Of a DNA stretch of 64,000 nucleotides, positions 1-12,761 are shown piece after piece; position 1 is the first letter of the stretch; every line of letters starts with the position of its first letter. This stretch comes from Drosophila pseudoobscura (taxonomy: Eukaryota; Arthropoda; Insecta; Diptera; Drosophilidae): positions 54,389,869 to 54,453,868 of the forward strand of contig NC_046683.1 in NCBI RefSeq assembly GCF_009870125.1. Direction: 5' to 3'. Made by a program: the position numbers and the translations under genes. Below the pieces are notes generated by a model. That model saw nothing but the letters and a program-made list of their open reading frames with translations. It did not search any database and had not been told where the DNA came from.

Positions 1-1013
1 TGTGCAAGGTCTTGGTTATCGGTTAGCAGAGAAGCTGCTGCATTTAATTTGTTTAAATATAAATCTTGAGAGACACACACACCCACACGGCAGAGTGATT
101 GTCAGGCGGTGAAGAGAGCAGCACATATATCGATTTACAAGCCCCCATCATTCGAAGAGCGCGTGTTCGCGATCCAATCCGGGGGTTGGAGCACGGGCGG
201 TGGGAAAGGGAAACCAATAGAATGCTAAACAGTACCAGTACTCGAATCAACCCATTCAGTAAATATATCTTTAACAAATATTTTGTACTTCTTCTCGGTC
301 CCGAGTTACGCATGTTTTTCGTTTTCTCTTTGGCAAGAGACTAAATATATATCGGAGTAAGGGCGTGGATCATCTGGATATACTCGTACATATGTAAAGC
401 CGTCTGTAACCGTCAAGGCTTTCTTGCCTCAGACACAGACAAAGACAAAGCGCCAAGAGTCATTGTTGTTACCTGCTTTGAGTGTTGAGTAAATAAGTTA
501 ACTGAATGCGGGAGGGCCAGTTGGTGGGGGTTGGGGCCGGGGCCGGGGGCTTGCCTTATCAACCCTTACTCGTCGTAATTCCCAGCCATAACTTCGCTTC
601 CGTTCCTTGCCGTTCGTCTGCTTTGTGGCCCAGTTGAATGCGTTTTTGCGTATCTAATAATAACAGCAAAACCGAGCGAGACCCGAGCACTCTTTGGCCA
701 TCATCTGGGATTGGCATTTCCCTGTTCCCTGCCAGAGAGCTGCGGCCTCTCTTTCAATGCATTCCAATGAATGAAACGAATGTGAATGGCCGATAATTTG
801 GTTCTCAAAATAAAAACTGTTTTGATAGCCTCCAAAAAATTGAAACCTTAAACCCCTTGAACCGATATCGAACGCAAATCATTCGATGTGTCGTCCCCAA
901 AGGGGGAATTGATTAATTTCTATGAATTTGCTTTTAAAATTGGGTTAAATGTTCAAAGACTTGGAACGGAAATAAATATTAATGACATTGTTTTTCATTC
1001 TTTTTTGTTGTAG
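1..1013 (+). other. Atg1: Atg1 upstream intron (3' part)
   Basis: This is non-coding sequence ending in the splice acceptor (AG at 1012-1013) of the first visible Atg1 exon. The missing first coding exon, which should carry the initiator Met and the glycine-rich loop, must lie upstream of the window. A CA tract (about 73-88) and G-rich stretches (about 518-550) are the only structure seen. No convincing gene was found. Confidence 0.6.
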
Positions 1014-4000
1014 AAACACATGCAGGTGGCCATCAAATGCATTACCAAGAAGGGACTAATCAAGACGCAGAATTTGCTCGGTAAGGAGATCAAAATTCTA
1101 AAGGAGCTCACCGAACTGCATCATGAGAATGTTGTGGCTTTGTTGGACTGCAAGGAGTCCCAGGATTGCGTCAATTTGGTCATGGAGGTAAGTCCGTGTC
1201 GCTGAAAGCGTCAAAAACTGCACAAGTACTCGTAATATCATGTTTTTATGGCTAAAACGTGTGCGCCCCCCCGCCCCTCAGTCCCGACGATGTGGTATTG
1301 GTATTGGTTTGGCCAGTTTCACGTCATATCACCACCTACCTCTCCTCTGCCCGCCACATTGCCTCTCTTTCTCGTTGGCTAAAATGCTACGCCATTAATT
1401 GCGGAAGTTGCGAAATGAATTTGTAAACAAAAATCAAGTGAGAATAGAATGGAATGGAATGCTAGGTGGTTCTTCTCATATTGGATTGTACAGGCCTACC
1501 CGGCATACCCTGGAACAGAAACTATAGAAATTACCCTATAAAAATACAAAAGCAAGGAACAATCAGTGGTAGGGTGGGGCCTAATTTTAGTATGGTGAAT
1601 CACTAGCCGCCGTGAATTCTCTTTCTCTTTTCCCCTGTGCCCTGGGGCAATTGCGTTGTTTTTGTCACCTCTTTATACAATGTGTGCTTAATTATATATT
1701 TCTTAATACGCATTTGTTAATTTACACCAGAATGCTCTCCCCCCCCCCGGTGCAGATCCATTTCGGATATTCTGTGCTCGAAGTTTGTTCAACTCTCGTG
1801 TGGAGAGGCGGTTCTGTGGGTGTGTGAGGGGTGGCGGTGGGACTACAGGTGTGCGCCGATTGCCAGCACTCAGTGTGTTTACAGAGTATGTGCTACGGGC
1901 ACTGCTATAATCTGGAAAGTAGGTCAAATGTCTGTGGCGAACGCGGCATTAGAAGGTTCTTTTTGGGCGATTGTTTGTTTGTTTCTTTGTTGTCCACAAC
2001 TGATAAGATTGTATAGGATTGTGTTGTTTTCCGTTTGAGAAACTATTGATTCGTAGGTGGAGAGGAGTGGTATATTAGGGTATTTATTCATTCGCTTACG
2101 CTCGGTTTTGCTTTTCTTTTCTTCCATTGCAAGGCAAGTTAAGTAGAAGGTGGCGGCAGTGTTCGTAAACGGACTGAGAAAAGATTAAAATCTCGACTCT
2201 CGACTCAGAGAAGATCATATGGGCTTATCCACCGTCCTTATATTCGGATACGAAAATGCATATGTATGTGTGCATGTGGTACCTTGTGCATACATTATAC
2301 CCTGCACATCTGCTTTGGTGGGAGCGAGAGGAGGGGAGTGTTACTGTTCCATTCCATCTGCTATTGTTGTTACATTTTCGTTTGCCTGACTTTGGCCCCG
2401 TTAGCTTGACTCTGCCTCTGCGGTATTCTAATTACTTTGCAATCAGAAAGAGAGAGAGAGAGAATGGGACAACGAGAGCGGTGAATGAGATTGTTATCGG
2501 TGCAGTGCCTTCCTCTCTTTTGCTCTCTATTAAACGTATGCATGAATTTATTGATTCTGTTCTGCCCACGTGCCTCCTCCTCCATTTATCTGTTCTTCAC
2601 TATTTATTTACCCGTATCTTGGCAACAATTAACGATCTGTTTATCTGTTTACTAAAACAAAATAAATATTGGATGGATGGATGGATACGACAGGATAGGA
2701 TACGATAAGATACAAAACGCGTGGATGGATGACAATCAAGGTTGTCAGGTGTCAAGTTTCGGTAGCTATAATTGCAATAGCCACGATTATGGTATTAGTT
2801 GGAATTTCCCTGGGGAATTTCCCAGGAATTTCGGGGAATCAGTAAAACATTTTGCGCAACATTTTTTTTCCTACTATTTACAATAATGGTTTTTATTGTA
2901 TTTTGGCAAAAAAAATCTATAGCTAAGAGTACGACACGCACAGACACACACATATAACTAAAAACTAAAGTATGATACGTTTAAGCATTAGAAGAGAGTC
3001 GCCTCCGTCCGTTGCTACCCTAAACAGAACGCCATGCGACTAGGCAGCTAGCTAAACCTACTAACAACTAGACTCCGACTAACAAACTAGGAAACCTGGA
3101 CAGCGGTGGTTGCTGTCGCAGTTTTGGTGCTGGCAAACAATGGAACGAATCTACAATTGTTTATGACGTCAAGTAGTTAACTAATTTTCGCATTCTACAG
3201 ATAAATTATCCATATAAATTAAGATATTCTATCGCTCTATACATATATAAGAATCTGGCAAAAAAAAAATGCTTGTAAAGTGGAACGTGTTTGTTTTGGT
3301 TAGAAATTCGGCAAGTTCGTCTGTTCTACTTAGGCTAGCTTATTCAATGGTATCTCCTCAGTGGGATGGACCTGATCCTTTGGCTCCGGTTTGCTGGTGC
3401 GGCAGCATTTGGTCTTGATGCCGCCCACATCCTTGCGGCAAATGAGGCCAATGACAATGCCAATGACCGCCAATACCATGATGCCTGCAAATGTAATGCG
3501 ACATTTAATATTTCATATTTCATATATATCTCCAATCACTCACAGATGAGCAGCGTGTTGATAGTCTCCTGTGAGATGGGCACCTGATAGGGTTTCTCCT
3601 TGTCCGTGGTCGTCTCCACAATGACCCCACTGCTTTCGGTCACTGCGCCAATGCCAGCTTTGACCACTTCAATGGCCGCCGCCGTGCTGTTTGCCATTTT
3701 ATTCCGATTGCGATTCGCTGTTTAGTTTGGAAAACACGCCATAAGTATTTGCTCTCATCATTGTTCTGTGGAGTCTGTTCTGTTCCGCTCACCTGTGCGT
3801 GTCGGGGCGGGGGTTGCGGCTGGCCGGGCTGTGGCGGTGGCAGCTGTAGGCAGACCCGTCACCCGCTTGAAGGGCGGATCTGTGGCCTGGATCAGACTCT
3901 CGTTGAACGATGTGCCCAGCACCAGTTCGAAGCAGCTCACATCAAAGTGCCTGAAGCTGATGTTGTCAATGGACTTGAGCAGGTTGCACAGCTCCTCGAT

Positions 4001-7000
4001 GTTGGCCTGGTCCAGTTCTGGCAGTTTCAGTTTAATTATGTTTTTTAGCGGTGCAAAAGCTCGCGTATTGATTTTCTGTCAAAAGAAAAGCAAAAGCAAG
4101 TAAAGTAATTGCGTGAGAGAGCGAGAGGGACAACTATCTATGCTAATCGGCGAACAGCTGCTGCAGGGTTGCCTTGGCATGCAGGCGCCAACTATCGATA
4201 GACATATCGGGGAGATGGCAGTGCGATAACTTTGGCGCGAAACTTGTACCTGTTCGAAATCGTTGTTGTTCAAGCGCAGCGTTTGCAGGGCACTCATGTT
4301 GACAAACGTCTGCTCCGGCAGCTCCGTCCAGCTGCAGTTCGAGCAACTGAACTCAATCAAACCGGGTTGATTGAGAAATGAACCCTCCAAGCGCTGGGTG
4401 ATGGAATTGTTGCTCAAATCGAGAAGCTCCAGGTCTGTGGCCCCCACAAAGGTGTCGGGTTCGATTTTGGTGAGACGATTGTTGGCCAAACGCAGCCGCC
4501 TCAAACGCTCCAAGCCATGGAAGGCCTGCCAATCAAATGGATTAAGATTATTATATTATCGAGATCTATATATAAGTATATACGTACCTCCTTGTCCAGA
4601 TGACTGAGCAGATTGTGACTCAAATTGATTTCTACCAGGCGGGACAGATTGGCAAAGTCCTCTGGCCTCAGTTCGGCAATTACATTATAGCTCAAGTCTA
4701 TGATGGCCGCCGTCCTAGGAATGTCCAGGGGTACATGGGTTAGATGAGCATTTGAGCACTGGATATACTTGTCCTCCACGCAGCGGCATTGCCGGGGACA
4801 GCTGGGCTCCAGGACCAGGTTGCTGCGACGTGGTATGTCTAGAGTAGATTAAAAGTCAGTTGTAATCGAGTGGAATGCATAATCGGGGGGATTGAGCCTC
4901 ACTAAATGTGGGTCGAAATGTGGTTGTGGTTGTGGAAGATGTGAATGGCATCAGTCTGTTCTCAGCTGTCTCCGGTGATCCCTTGGACGCCGTCTCTTCA
5001 CTGTAGTCATCGTCATCGTAGATGTAATCATCAACCGAACTGTTGCTCGGATTCAGCTGTGCTTCAGCGGCGGCTGCTGGAGCTGCAAATGTGTGGCTGA
5101 TGCTGAAAAGGTGAATAGAATAGAGCAATTATTGACCAATTCGTCAACTTGTTTAGCCAAAAAAATATAGATATACCAAAAATGGAAACTGCCTGGCAAT
5201 TCTAGGGTAAAACGAGGCTTACATCATCGTCTTGAAGGCGAACCAACGAACACACCCAACTAATTTGTCCTGAAAATGCTCTTGACTTGACCCATTTAAT
5301 TACGAGTGTCGTCAAAGCCAAGCGAACACGCACACACATACACACAAGTATCATGGAGGACAGGTAGGCGAGCGAGCGAACGATAACTTTTTCCTCTCCT
5401 CACTATCATTATAAGCTTTTGTTTATGTCTCTCTCTCTCTCTCTCTTTCTCTCTTTATCTTTCTGTCTCTCTGGGGAGAATGACTGGAGGAATGCCTACA
5501 GTGCGTTTTACAACCGTATATTGTGGATGCTCTGCTCTGCTCTTCCACATGAGTTTTAATTGCAAATGAAGTTTTCCCAGTTGCCTTAAAATACTGTAAC
5601 GCACTGTACATGTGGGACTTGCGGTGGGAAAGAGACACACACACATATACCCAAACCTGTTTACGTCATGGCAAAAAGAGACAACTTGACCGGTTTATTT
5701 TTTTTTGCACGATTTCGTTTACTCTCACTTTCGCCGTTTGTTTTGGTTTTGTTGCTGTTTCGTGATTTCTTTCGCCTGATTCTAAATCCTTCATTAGACT
5801 TCTGCTCTGCTCTCAAGGGTGTGCGGGGAGCGGGTCAAGTGCGTCTTAAAAAACGACTTGACTTGACTTTTGAGAATTCACTCAAATTGCGTGACTCTTG
5901 ACTGAAGTTTTAAATGATTGTTGAGGATAGTCATCAGGCAATCAAGTGGTCAAATTAGAGGGTATAAATGTTTTATACTAGAGTCTCTAACTGAACGGAA
6001 ACTTATTGTTTTATGGCTGATAAAGAAGGTCTCATTATTGCTGCGGTTTTAAAGAGAAATACCTTCAAGCTCGAGCACAACCTTTAAACCTTAACGACCC
6101 ATGACGATCAAATGGAAACCCCCCTCCCCTGGGACCACCCAAAAGAGGAGTTTTTCAAGTGGAAAGTTTACAGTCCTCTCACTCTCTCAATACAACAAAA
6201 ATCAATGGAGCTCTCCTCTATCTCCCTCTTCCCCTCTTCAACTGTAAATGGACGAAGCAGCATGGAATAGGACGAGACCATTAAAATGTGACTCATCCGA
6301 AAAAGCTGACACCAAAAAGAAACACTAGCTGTTCCCCGAATGGGGATTATGCCTGAAATGCAAGCGTTTCCTGCACTTGCTGTTTTCTTTTTCCTTGGTC
6401 CGATTTTCTTGCACTCAAATCGCCCAAGTTTTTTGTAGTTCTTGCCGCCTGCCGTCAAACAAAAATTATGATAAGGCCAGGCGCAAAAAAAAGGCATAAA
6501 TTATCGGGGCAACCGGTGTATTGTTATTATTTTTATCAGATTAGGTGATATGATTAGAAGGAACCATTAAGTGCTGTTGCCGAGGTCTGTCCATTAAGAG
6601 GTAGTGTGTGTGTGTGTGTTTATAGCCCCTGCGTGAGTGTTGCAATTGGAAATGATATAAGTAACAGGCGGTGAGTAGGGTCAAAGTCCCGCTACTCGTA
6701 CGCTTCCTCAACAGGTTCGAGAATTAATCACTTACGATCGTTACTCAATGAAAACCTTGTACTTTCGCCTTTTTGTCTTGTCGCCTAGAAATGATACCCA
6801 CCACTCATGGCAGGCACCTGCGTCATCCTACTTATAAGAATTTCAAATTTCAAAGATGATTTGTTTAACAAATAGAATTTCTCCTGCCCATGTATCACCG
6901 TTACATCTGATCTCGAAACGTATGTTTAAAACATTTTTTTTTTATATGGTTTTTACCTGACGCTGAGCAAAAAAATCAAGAGCAAGCCAAATTTGTAATA

Positions 7001-7396
7001 CACGTGCATTTTTATTGTGATTTTTATTTTGTATTGTTTAGATGGTTGGTGTTTTATTTATTATTTTTTCCACTGACTGGTTTAGCAATATAAATTATAT
7101 ATGTTTTGTTGTTTGTTTATTTCATTTCATTTCATTTGTTTGGCTGAGAATTTCACAATCTGAAAATAGATTTAAATTAGTTTTGTTTCACTCGACACTT
7201 TTACTCTATATTCTATAAAGTTATTCTGATTTTATTGGCATAGTAAATACATCAGTTTTCATAACATAATTTCGACGAAGCTTTTTCGATCCGCTCGCAC
7301 ACACCGGCACATTCTCAACGCCCAAACCCAACTGAGACGACGGGGCAGAGACCCCAAGCATGGCAATTTTGCCATCCAATGCAGGTGAGAGAGCGC

Positions 7397-7435
<39 letters not shown>

Positions 7436-10400
7436 TCCTCTCCGAAAATTTCTTAGACGCCATCAGTTTGATTCTTTAGCGGCTTTTGCTCTCTCTCTCT
7501 GTCTCTCTCTCTGTCTGTTCCTCTCCCTAATCTGTGCGGAGTGATTAGTAAATGTTTAGCCCCGGCCTGCCTCTACCACTACCACTAATCTTATCATTTT
7601 TCGTTCGTTTGTAATTCTCTGTACTGCTTCGTTTTGCTTTCGTTGTTCCATTCCGTTTGACATAATTCTTAAGTGACTGTGTTGCTATTAATTATAGTAT
7701 GTAACTTTCGTAGAGAGTTTCCCAAAAACGAGAAGAACCCCACCACCCACCACCCACCATCCACCACCCACCACCCACCGTCATCTCTGTCGATCAATAT
7801 TACAACGAAAAGTTAACTTTGATTGCGGGTAAAAACCGATCGTTATAGCCGCCCTGGACGAGATTTATACATTTTGTTAACATAATTTACATCTATCGGT
7901 ATAGGAAAACCATAACATGACTAAGTCGGAATGCTGTAGATGAAAAGATTAGCTAGATTTGCTTGTTGTGTGACGTGATTTGAATTATAATTTTATTAAA
8001 ATATATTTAACAGTGAACTTTGCTTGATTCATCCAGTGTACATATTTATATTTTGTTAATTCCATTTCAATTGTCTTGATATATGTAGACTGGCTACATG
8101 TGTATATTTTCTTATACACACACACACACACGCACAGAAATCTATATAGCGGCACGCTTTGTTTTTATCGCCTAGAAAAATAATGTTGACCTTTAGTCCA
8201 TTGAGTTTTACTTGGAATGTTTCGCGGCACATAAACACAAACACACAGAGACAGAGACACTCCACACGTAATACCCTGGGTTGTGGCCGTGTCTTTGCCT
8301 TTGCGCTGCCTATGTACTCGTGTATTGCTTATTTTTTCGACCACACGCACTAACAACAATTTGGCAATTGCAGCAGCGAGCTTTTTGCACTGTTTCTTTC
8401 TTTGTGAGTACCGCGTACGATTACAGCTTTTGCAGCCAAGGCGGGCGAGTCGCGCGATTGTCTGTGATAGACTGAGCGGCAGCAGCGACCCAAAGCCCAC
8501 CAGCCTGCCTGTGGCAGCAGCGACGCGCGCTCAGCTCAGAGAGAGAGAGCGAGCGAGTCAAAGCTCTCTCTCTCTTGCTCTGTTTGATGGAAACTTTAAA
8601 ACCCCAAATGTTGTTGGTTATTTTCGTTCATTATAATGAATAAGTGCATTTTCCAATAACTCGCTGACTCATGCGCACTTGTTTGCTGATTTTGCATATT
8701 TCCATTGATTAGGAAAAACCAGAGTTCAATTTCTAAAAGTCCCCCGACGCGACTGTGGCTGTGGATGTGGCGCCCTGCTCTTCTGTTCTTCCGCTCTTTT
8801 GCTCTTCCGCTCGCCCGCTCTTCCACTCTTCTCTCTTTCTGTACTTTTATTGTAATTTGTGTAATTATTTTTTTCTTTTTACTGTCACTCATTTTACATG
8901 TCAATGACTTTTTTGAGCTTGCTTAATGCAAAAAAAATCATTTGGCTGTTTAATGTTCGTTCTCTTTCCCTCTTGCCCACTCCTCCCTCGGCTTCTGTGT
9001 AGTGCGTTAAGCGGTTTCACAAAGGCAAGTGAAATCTTTTGTCATTTCAATTTTGTGGTTTTAATTGCCTAATATTGCCTGTGTTATTGCCTCGCTTTGT
9101 TTGCTCATTAAGTTGTGCGAGAATAAGTGGTCCACATGTCCATATGTTTTCTCATTTTCTGCTGTCCGAAAGTGGTTTTGTTTTTTGTTGTTTTTGTTCG
9201 TTGCACTGCTTGCAAAGCAGGGCAATAGGTGTGAGTGAGAGGAGAGTGAGAGTGTGCCCAAGGTCAGAGAATCGGCAATACTTTTTGGCAGCTGCCTTCT
9301 GAGACCCTCGAAATAACGGAGTGTGTGGCTTGTTTGCGTGTGTGTGGATCGAATCTCTTGTCAGGCACTTGGACGAGGGTTGGAGGTTGCTTGAAAAGCT
9401 GTCAGTCCTCTCCTGATACAGGATGTGCATGAACAGGAACCGGAATTCTTTAAGAACGGAAGCCAGCAGCAGCTGTCTAAGCTCCAGAAAGTTACATAAT
9501 TCCCTAATTCAAATTCCCATTCCAATTCCTTTCCTCAACTTGGATTCTTGATTGTCGTAAATCACATTCGCATTGACCTTGCCCACATTCTTTATATAAT
9601 TGCCTGAATGGATGGTCGGACAAAAGTCGCAACGAAGAGTCGCGGCTCTTGGGATGGGGGTCTCTGGGGGTCTTGGCATTTTGCACTGATTGAACCTAAT
9701 TCATTTGCATAGTACGCGCTTTGCTTTACTTCTGCCTTTGCTTTGGGGACCGGGGACCAAGACCCCTCCTGAGGGTTGTAGAAGATTTATGTGCGCTCTG
9801 GAACTTTTGACCTTTTGCTTTTATGATAATAATGTTTCTGTTTGTCTTCATCTTTTTGCAGTACTGCAATGGCGGCGACTTGGCGGATTACCTGAGTGTA
9901 AAGGGGACCCTGAGCGAGGATACCGTTCGATTGTTTCTCATACAACTAGGTAAGGACTATACATACATCTAAATATAGCTTTATTTAATTTGGTTTGGTA
10001 TCTTTTAGCTGGTGCTATGAAAGCGCTTTATACCAAAGGAATTGTGCATCGTGATCTCAAGCCACAAAACATTCTGCTATCGCACAACTATGGCAAGACA
10101 TTGCCATCACCATCGAAGATAACCCTGAAAATTGGTGAGTATGCTCTAGATAGGATACGGCATACAGGACTGGACTTAAATTCACTCTTGTTCCGACAGC
10201 GGATTTCGGTTTTGCGCGTTTTCTAAACGAGGGCGTCATGGCAGCCACTCTCTGCGGCTCCCCCATGTATATGGTAAGGGAATAATTATACTCCACATAT
10301 GAATAAAGCCCTAAATCTAATACCTATACCGATATATAGGCTCCCGAGGTGATCATGTCGCTGCAGTATGATGCCAAAGCGGATCTCTGGTCGCTGGGCA

Positions 10401-12761
10401 CGATCGTCTATCAGTGTCTGACTGGAAAGGCGCCCTTCTATGCACAAACACCCAACGAACTGAAGTTCTACTACGAGCAGAATGCCAATCTGGCCCCAAA
10501 GTAAGTGACCCAAGAACATTGTTATCCAATTTAGTTTCTAATGTGACTCTTTATTGCAGGATTCCACATGGAGTGTCGCCAGATTTGAGGGATCTGCTGT
10601 TGTGCTTGCTGCGCCGTAATGCCAAGGACCGTATTTCCTACGAGAACTTCTTTGTGCATCGCTTCCTGCAGGGCAAGAAGGCCGTGTCGCCAGGTAAGCC
10701 GATCGAGATCAGCGTTTCCTCAAAGACTATCCTCAAATTGTGGTCTGTCAACAGTTGATATGCCCCCGCTGGGCAGCACACCACCGGTGAAGGCCAAGAG
10801 CCCGTTGCAACAGCAACTGGAGCAGGAACTGCAGCTGGTCAAGCTGGCCGAGCAGCAGCAGAAGGAGCGCGAAGAGCAGGAAGCGGCCCAGGATGAGGAG
10901 AATACAGGTAACTATCGAAAGAGAAAGTTCCCCAGGCAAAGATCATTCTCTAAATGTGTCTGTTTTGTGGCCATCTAGTTTCCGTGGTGGCCAATCCAGC
11001 CATTTGTGCCACCATCACCAATGTGGGAGTGCTCTGCGATAGCGAGAACAATAGTGGATCGTGCAGCTCTCACGAGGATTCCGATGACTTTGTCCTGGTG
11101 CCCAAGAATCTGCCCGAGGATCAGCGTCAGGGCCAGGCGCAGGCACTGCCCACAGCCGGAGGCCAGCGTCAGCAGCAGCAGCCACAACAAAATCAATCCA
11201 GTCCGCCACGACCCAGCAGTCTGCCCATCTCCGAGCCGAAGCCAGTGCCGGCTCCAGTACGCCGCCAAACGGCCGCCAATCCAGCTGGAGGAGGCGCACT
11301 GGCCGGCTCTCCGGCCAGACAGGGGGGCAACATGCCACTGACAGTGGCCACATTGGCTGCGGCTGGCAAGCAGCTGCCACGCTCTCAGCCCATCAGTGTG
11401 AAGCAGCCGCGTCCGGATCAGCGCAAGAGCAGCGTGAGCAGTGACATCAACTCGATCTCGCCGCCGGCAGTGCAGTTTGCCATTGGAACACCACCGGGAG
11501 GCACCACCACACGGATCAGGTCCGCTTCGGGGGGATCGCTGTCGGAGACCCCGCCGCCGCATGCACCGAGCACCTGGCAAGTGTCGCCCGGACACTCGCA
11601 GTCGCCGCTGCGCAGGAGTGGCAATAGCTCACCGGTTCTTCCGTCCGCCGCGCTCACCAAGCTGCCGACCCTGGGCAGTCCCACGATGCTGGTGGCACCC
11701 GGTTCGCTGGGATCGATTGGCTCCGCTGGCAGTGGATCGGAGAACAACAACCAGCACCACATGCTCGGACCGCGTGCTTTCACCCTGCCCGAGCTGGGAG
11801 CCACCGGGGGACTGCACAGTCTGCTGGACACGGGCACTGGTGTTGGCGTTGGCGGAGGTGAACCACATGCATTCCAAGCCCCAGAGCTATCGGAGGAGAC
11901 GCTGATGGATCGCGAGCATAACGAGACGCTGTCCAAGCTGAACTTTGTGCTGGCCCTCACCGACTGCATCCAGGAGGTGGCGGACTCGCGTTGCGCACCC
12001 CTCTCCACCCTGATGGTGGCTGGCAGCCAGACGGCAGCCAACTCGGCGGATCCCCAGCAGATACCGCCCCATGCACCGGAGCACTGCAAGCGGGCCGAGC
12101 GTCTGGTGTTGCTCGTCCGTGCCCTCCAGCTGCTCTCCTCTGGCCTGACTCTGGCCTCGCAGCAGCTGCGTAATGGCCAGCTTAAGCCATCGTCGAATGT
12201 GAAGAATGGTGAGTGGTGACTCTACAAAACAGTCTGTAAAGAATGCCTCTTTATTTTCCTTTTGCGTCCCCTAGCTCTGCTCACAATGAACGCCAAGTAT
12301 CGGAGCATACTGTTCGAGTCGAAGCGTCTCAATGGCAGCGGCCTACTGCAGAAGGCGAATGCATTTAACATAACAGCCGACAAGATACTATACGACTATG
12401 CTCTATATATGGTAAGAAAGGCACAGACATCTATCGCACAGCAAATAATGTATATTTTGTATCCCGAATTTGCAGTGCCAGGCAGCTGCTTTGGATGAGC
12501 TACTGAAGAACACCAAGAACTGCTTCGAGCGCTATAATACCGCACACATTCTGCTGCATTCGTTGGTGCAAAAGTGCAATCATCCACAGGACAAGATGCT
12601 GCTGAACAAATGTAGGAATAGAGATAATGGCTTAGCTCCCACCAGACGTTGTAACTAATCTCTGTTCCACTATCTCTCTGACAGATCGCGATGCCGTTGA
12701 GAAGCGTTTGAGTATATTGCAACAGCATGGCTACATCTATGTGACCGATGAGAATGCCTAA
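1014..12761 (+). CDS. Atg1: Atg1/ULK serine-threonine kinase, 5'-truncated by window
   Basis: Atg1 is the autophagy-initiating kinase (ULK1/2 in mammals); with Atg13, FIP200/Atg17 and Atg101 it drives phagophore formation in the cytosol. Coding exons: 1014-1187, 9862-9949, 10009-10134, 10200-10273, 10340-10500, 10560-10693, 10755-10907, 10979-12208, 12275-12411, 12476-12611 and 12685-12761 (TAA at 12759). They total 2490 nt and give 829 visible residues, about 30 short of the fly protein, so only the first coding exon is missing. Kinase signatures are clear: VAIK lysine in the first exon, HRDLKPQN in the third, DFG assembled across the 10134/10200 junction (GCG-GAT-TTC-GGT), and APE at the start of the fifth. 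A Ser/Pro/Gln-rich linker follows. The last ~300 residues ([15 protein letters not shown] onward) match the C-terminal MIT/EAT region that binds Atg13. The protein is highly similar to D. melanogaster Atg1 as I recall it. Confidence 0.97.
1188..3329 (+). other. Atg1 large intron, first part
   Basis: This is intron sequence between the donor GT at 1188 and the 3' end of the nested antisense LRR gene. It contains a run of C (1740-1748), a short GA tract (2450-2461), GGAT repeats near 2671-2703, and probably the 3' UTR of the nested gene beyond its stop at 3330. Open frames here have no recognisable domains. No gene is supported. Confidence 0.5.
3330..5227 (-). CDS. Leucine-rich-repeat single-pass membrane protein, nested in Atg1 intron
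   Basis: Seven coding exons on the minus strand: 5223-5227, 4903-5102, 4588-4838, 4250-4525, 3793-4075, 3544-3717 and 3330-3484. They total 1344 nt, or 447 aa. After an acidic, Thr-rich N-terminal region comes an LRRNT cysteine cap (CPRQCRC), then LRRs with LxxLxLxxN spacing ([27 protein letters not shown]). A Cys-containing membrane-proximal domain, a Thr/Ala/Pro stalk and one TM segment ([19 protein letters not shown]) follow, with a short basic tail. This is the layout of a type I cell-surface LRR receptor or adhesion protein. I cannot assign the orthologue. The start is the weak point: exon 1 as drawn contributes only ATG-AT and gives a poor signal peptide. A further upstream exon spliced to the TTTTCAG near 5270 is possible. 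Exons 2-7 are well supported. Confidence 0.85.
5228..9861 (+). other. Atg1 large intron, second part; likely upstream region of the nested LRR gene
   Basis: About 4.6 kb without a supported gene. It holds dense CT/GA tracts (5427-5455, 7398-7436, 7490-7515, and 8536-8580, where GAGA elements flank a pseudo-palindrome). There is a CACCACC/CATCCACC repeat (7741-7780), a TG tract (6607-6619) and a CA tract (8119-8130). The GAGA-rich, GC-richer block at 8360-8590 is the best candidate for a promoter or 5' exon of the minus-strand LRR gene. A TCAGT initiator-like motif on the minus strand lies near 8473, but no downstream promoter element follows it. Confidence 0.4.
7741..7780. repeat. CCACCCA-type short tandem repeat
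   Basis: A run of CACCACC/CATCCACC units in the Atg1 intron. The units are imperfect and 7-8 bp long. No coding role. Confidence 0.8.

Noticed and set aside
2256..2708. 150-codon plus-strand frame in the Atg1 intron
   Set aside because: Built over simple GA and GGAT repeats with no homology; typical chance frame.
4856..5128. Start of the LRR protein at a [21 protein letters not shown] N-terminus
   Set aside because: The first codon there is TTG, not ATG, and the stretch crosses a good 3' splice site (TTTTCAG at 5103). I preferred the spliced start near 5227.
11418..12089. Minus-strand 223-codon frame inside Atg1 exon 8
   Set aside because: GC-rich codon bias of Atg1 removes antisense stops. 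The Atg1 frame is conserved and complete.
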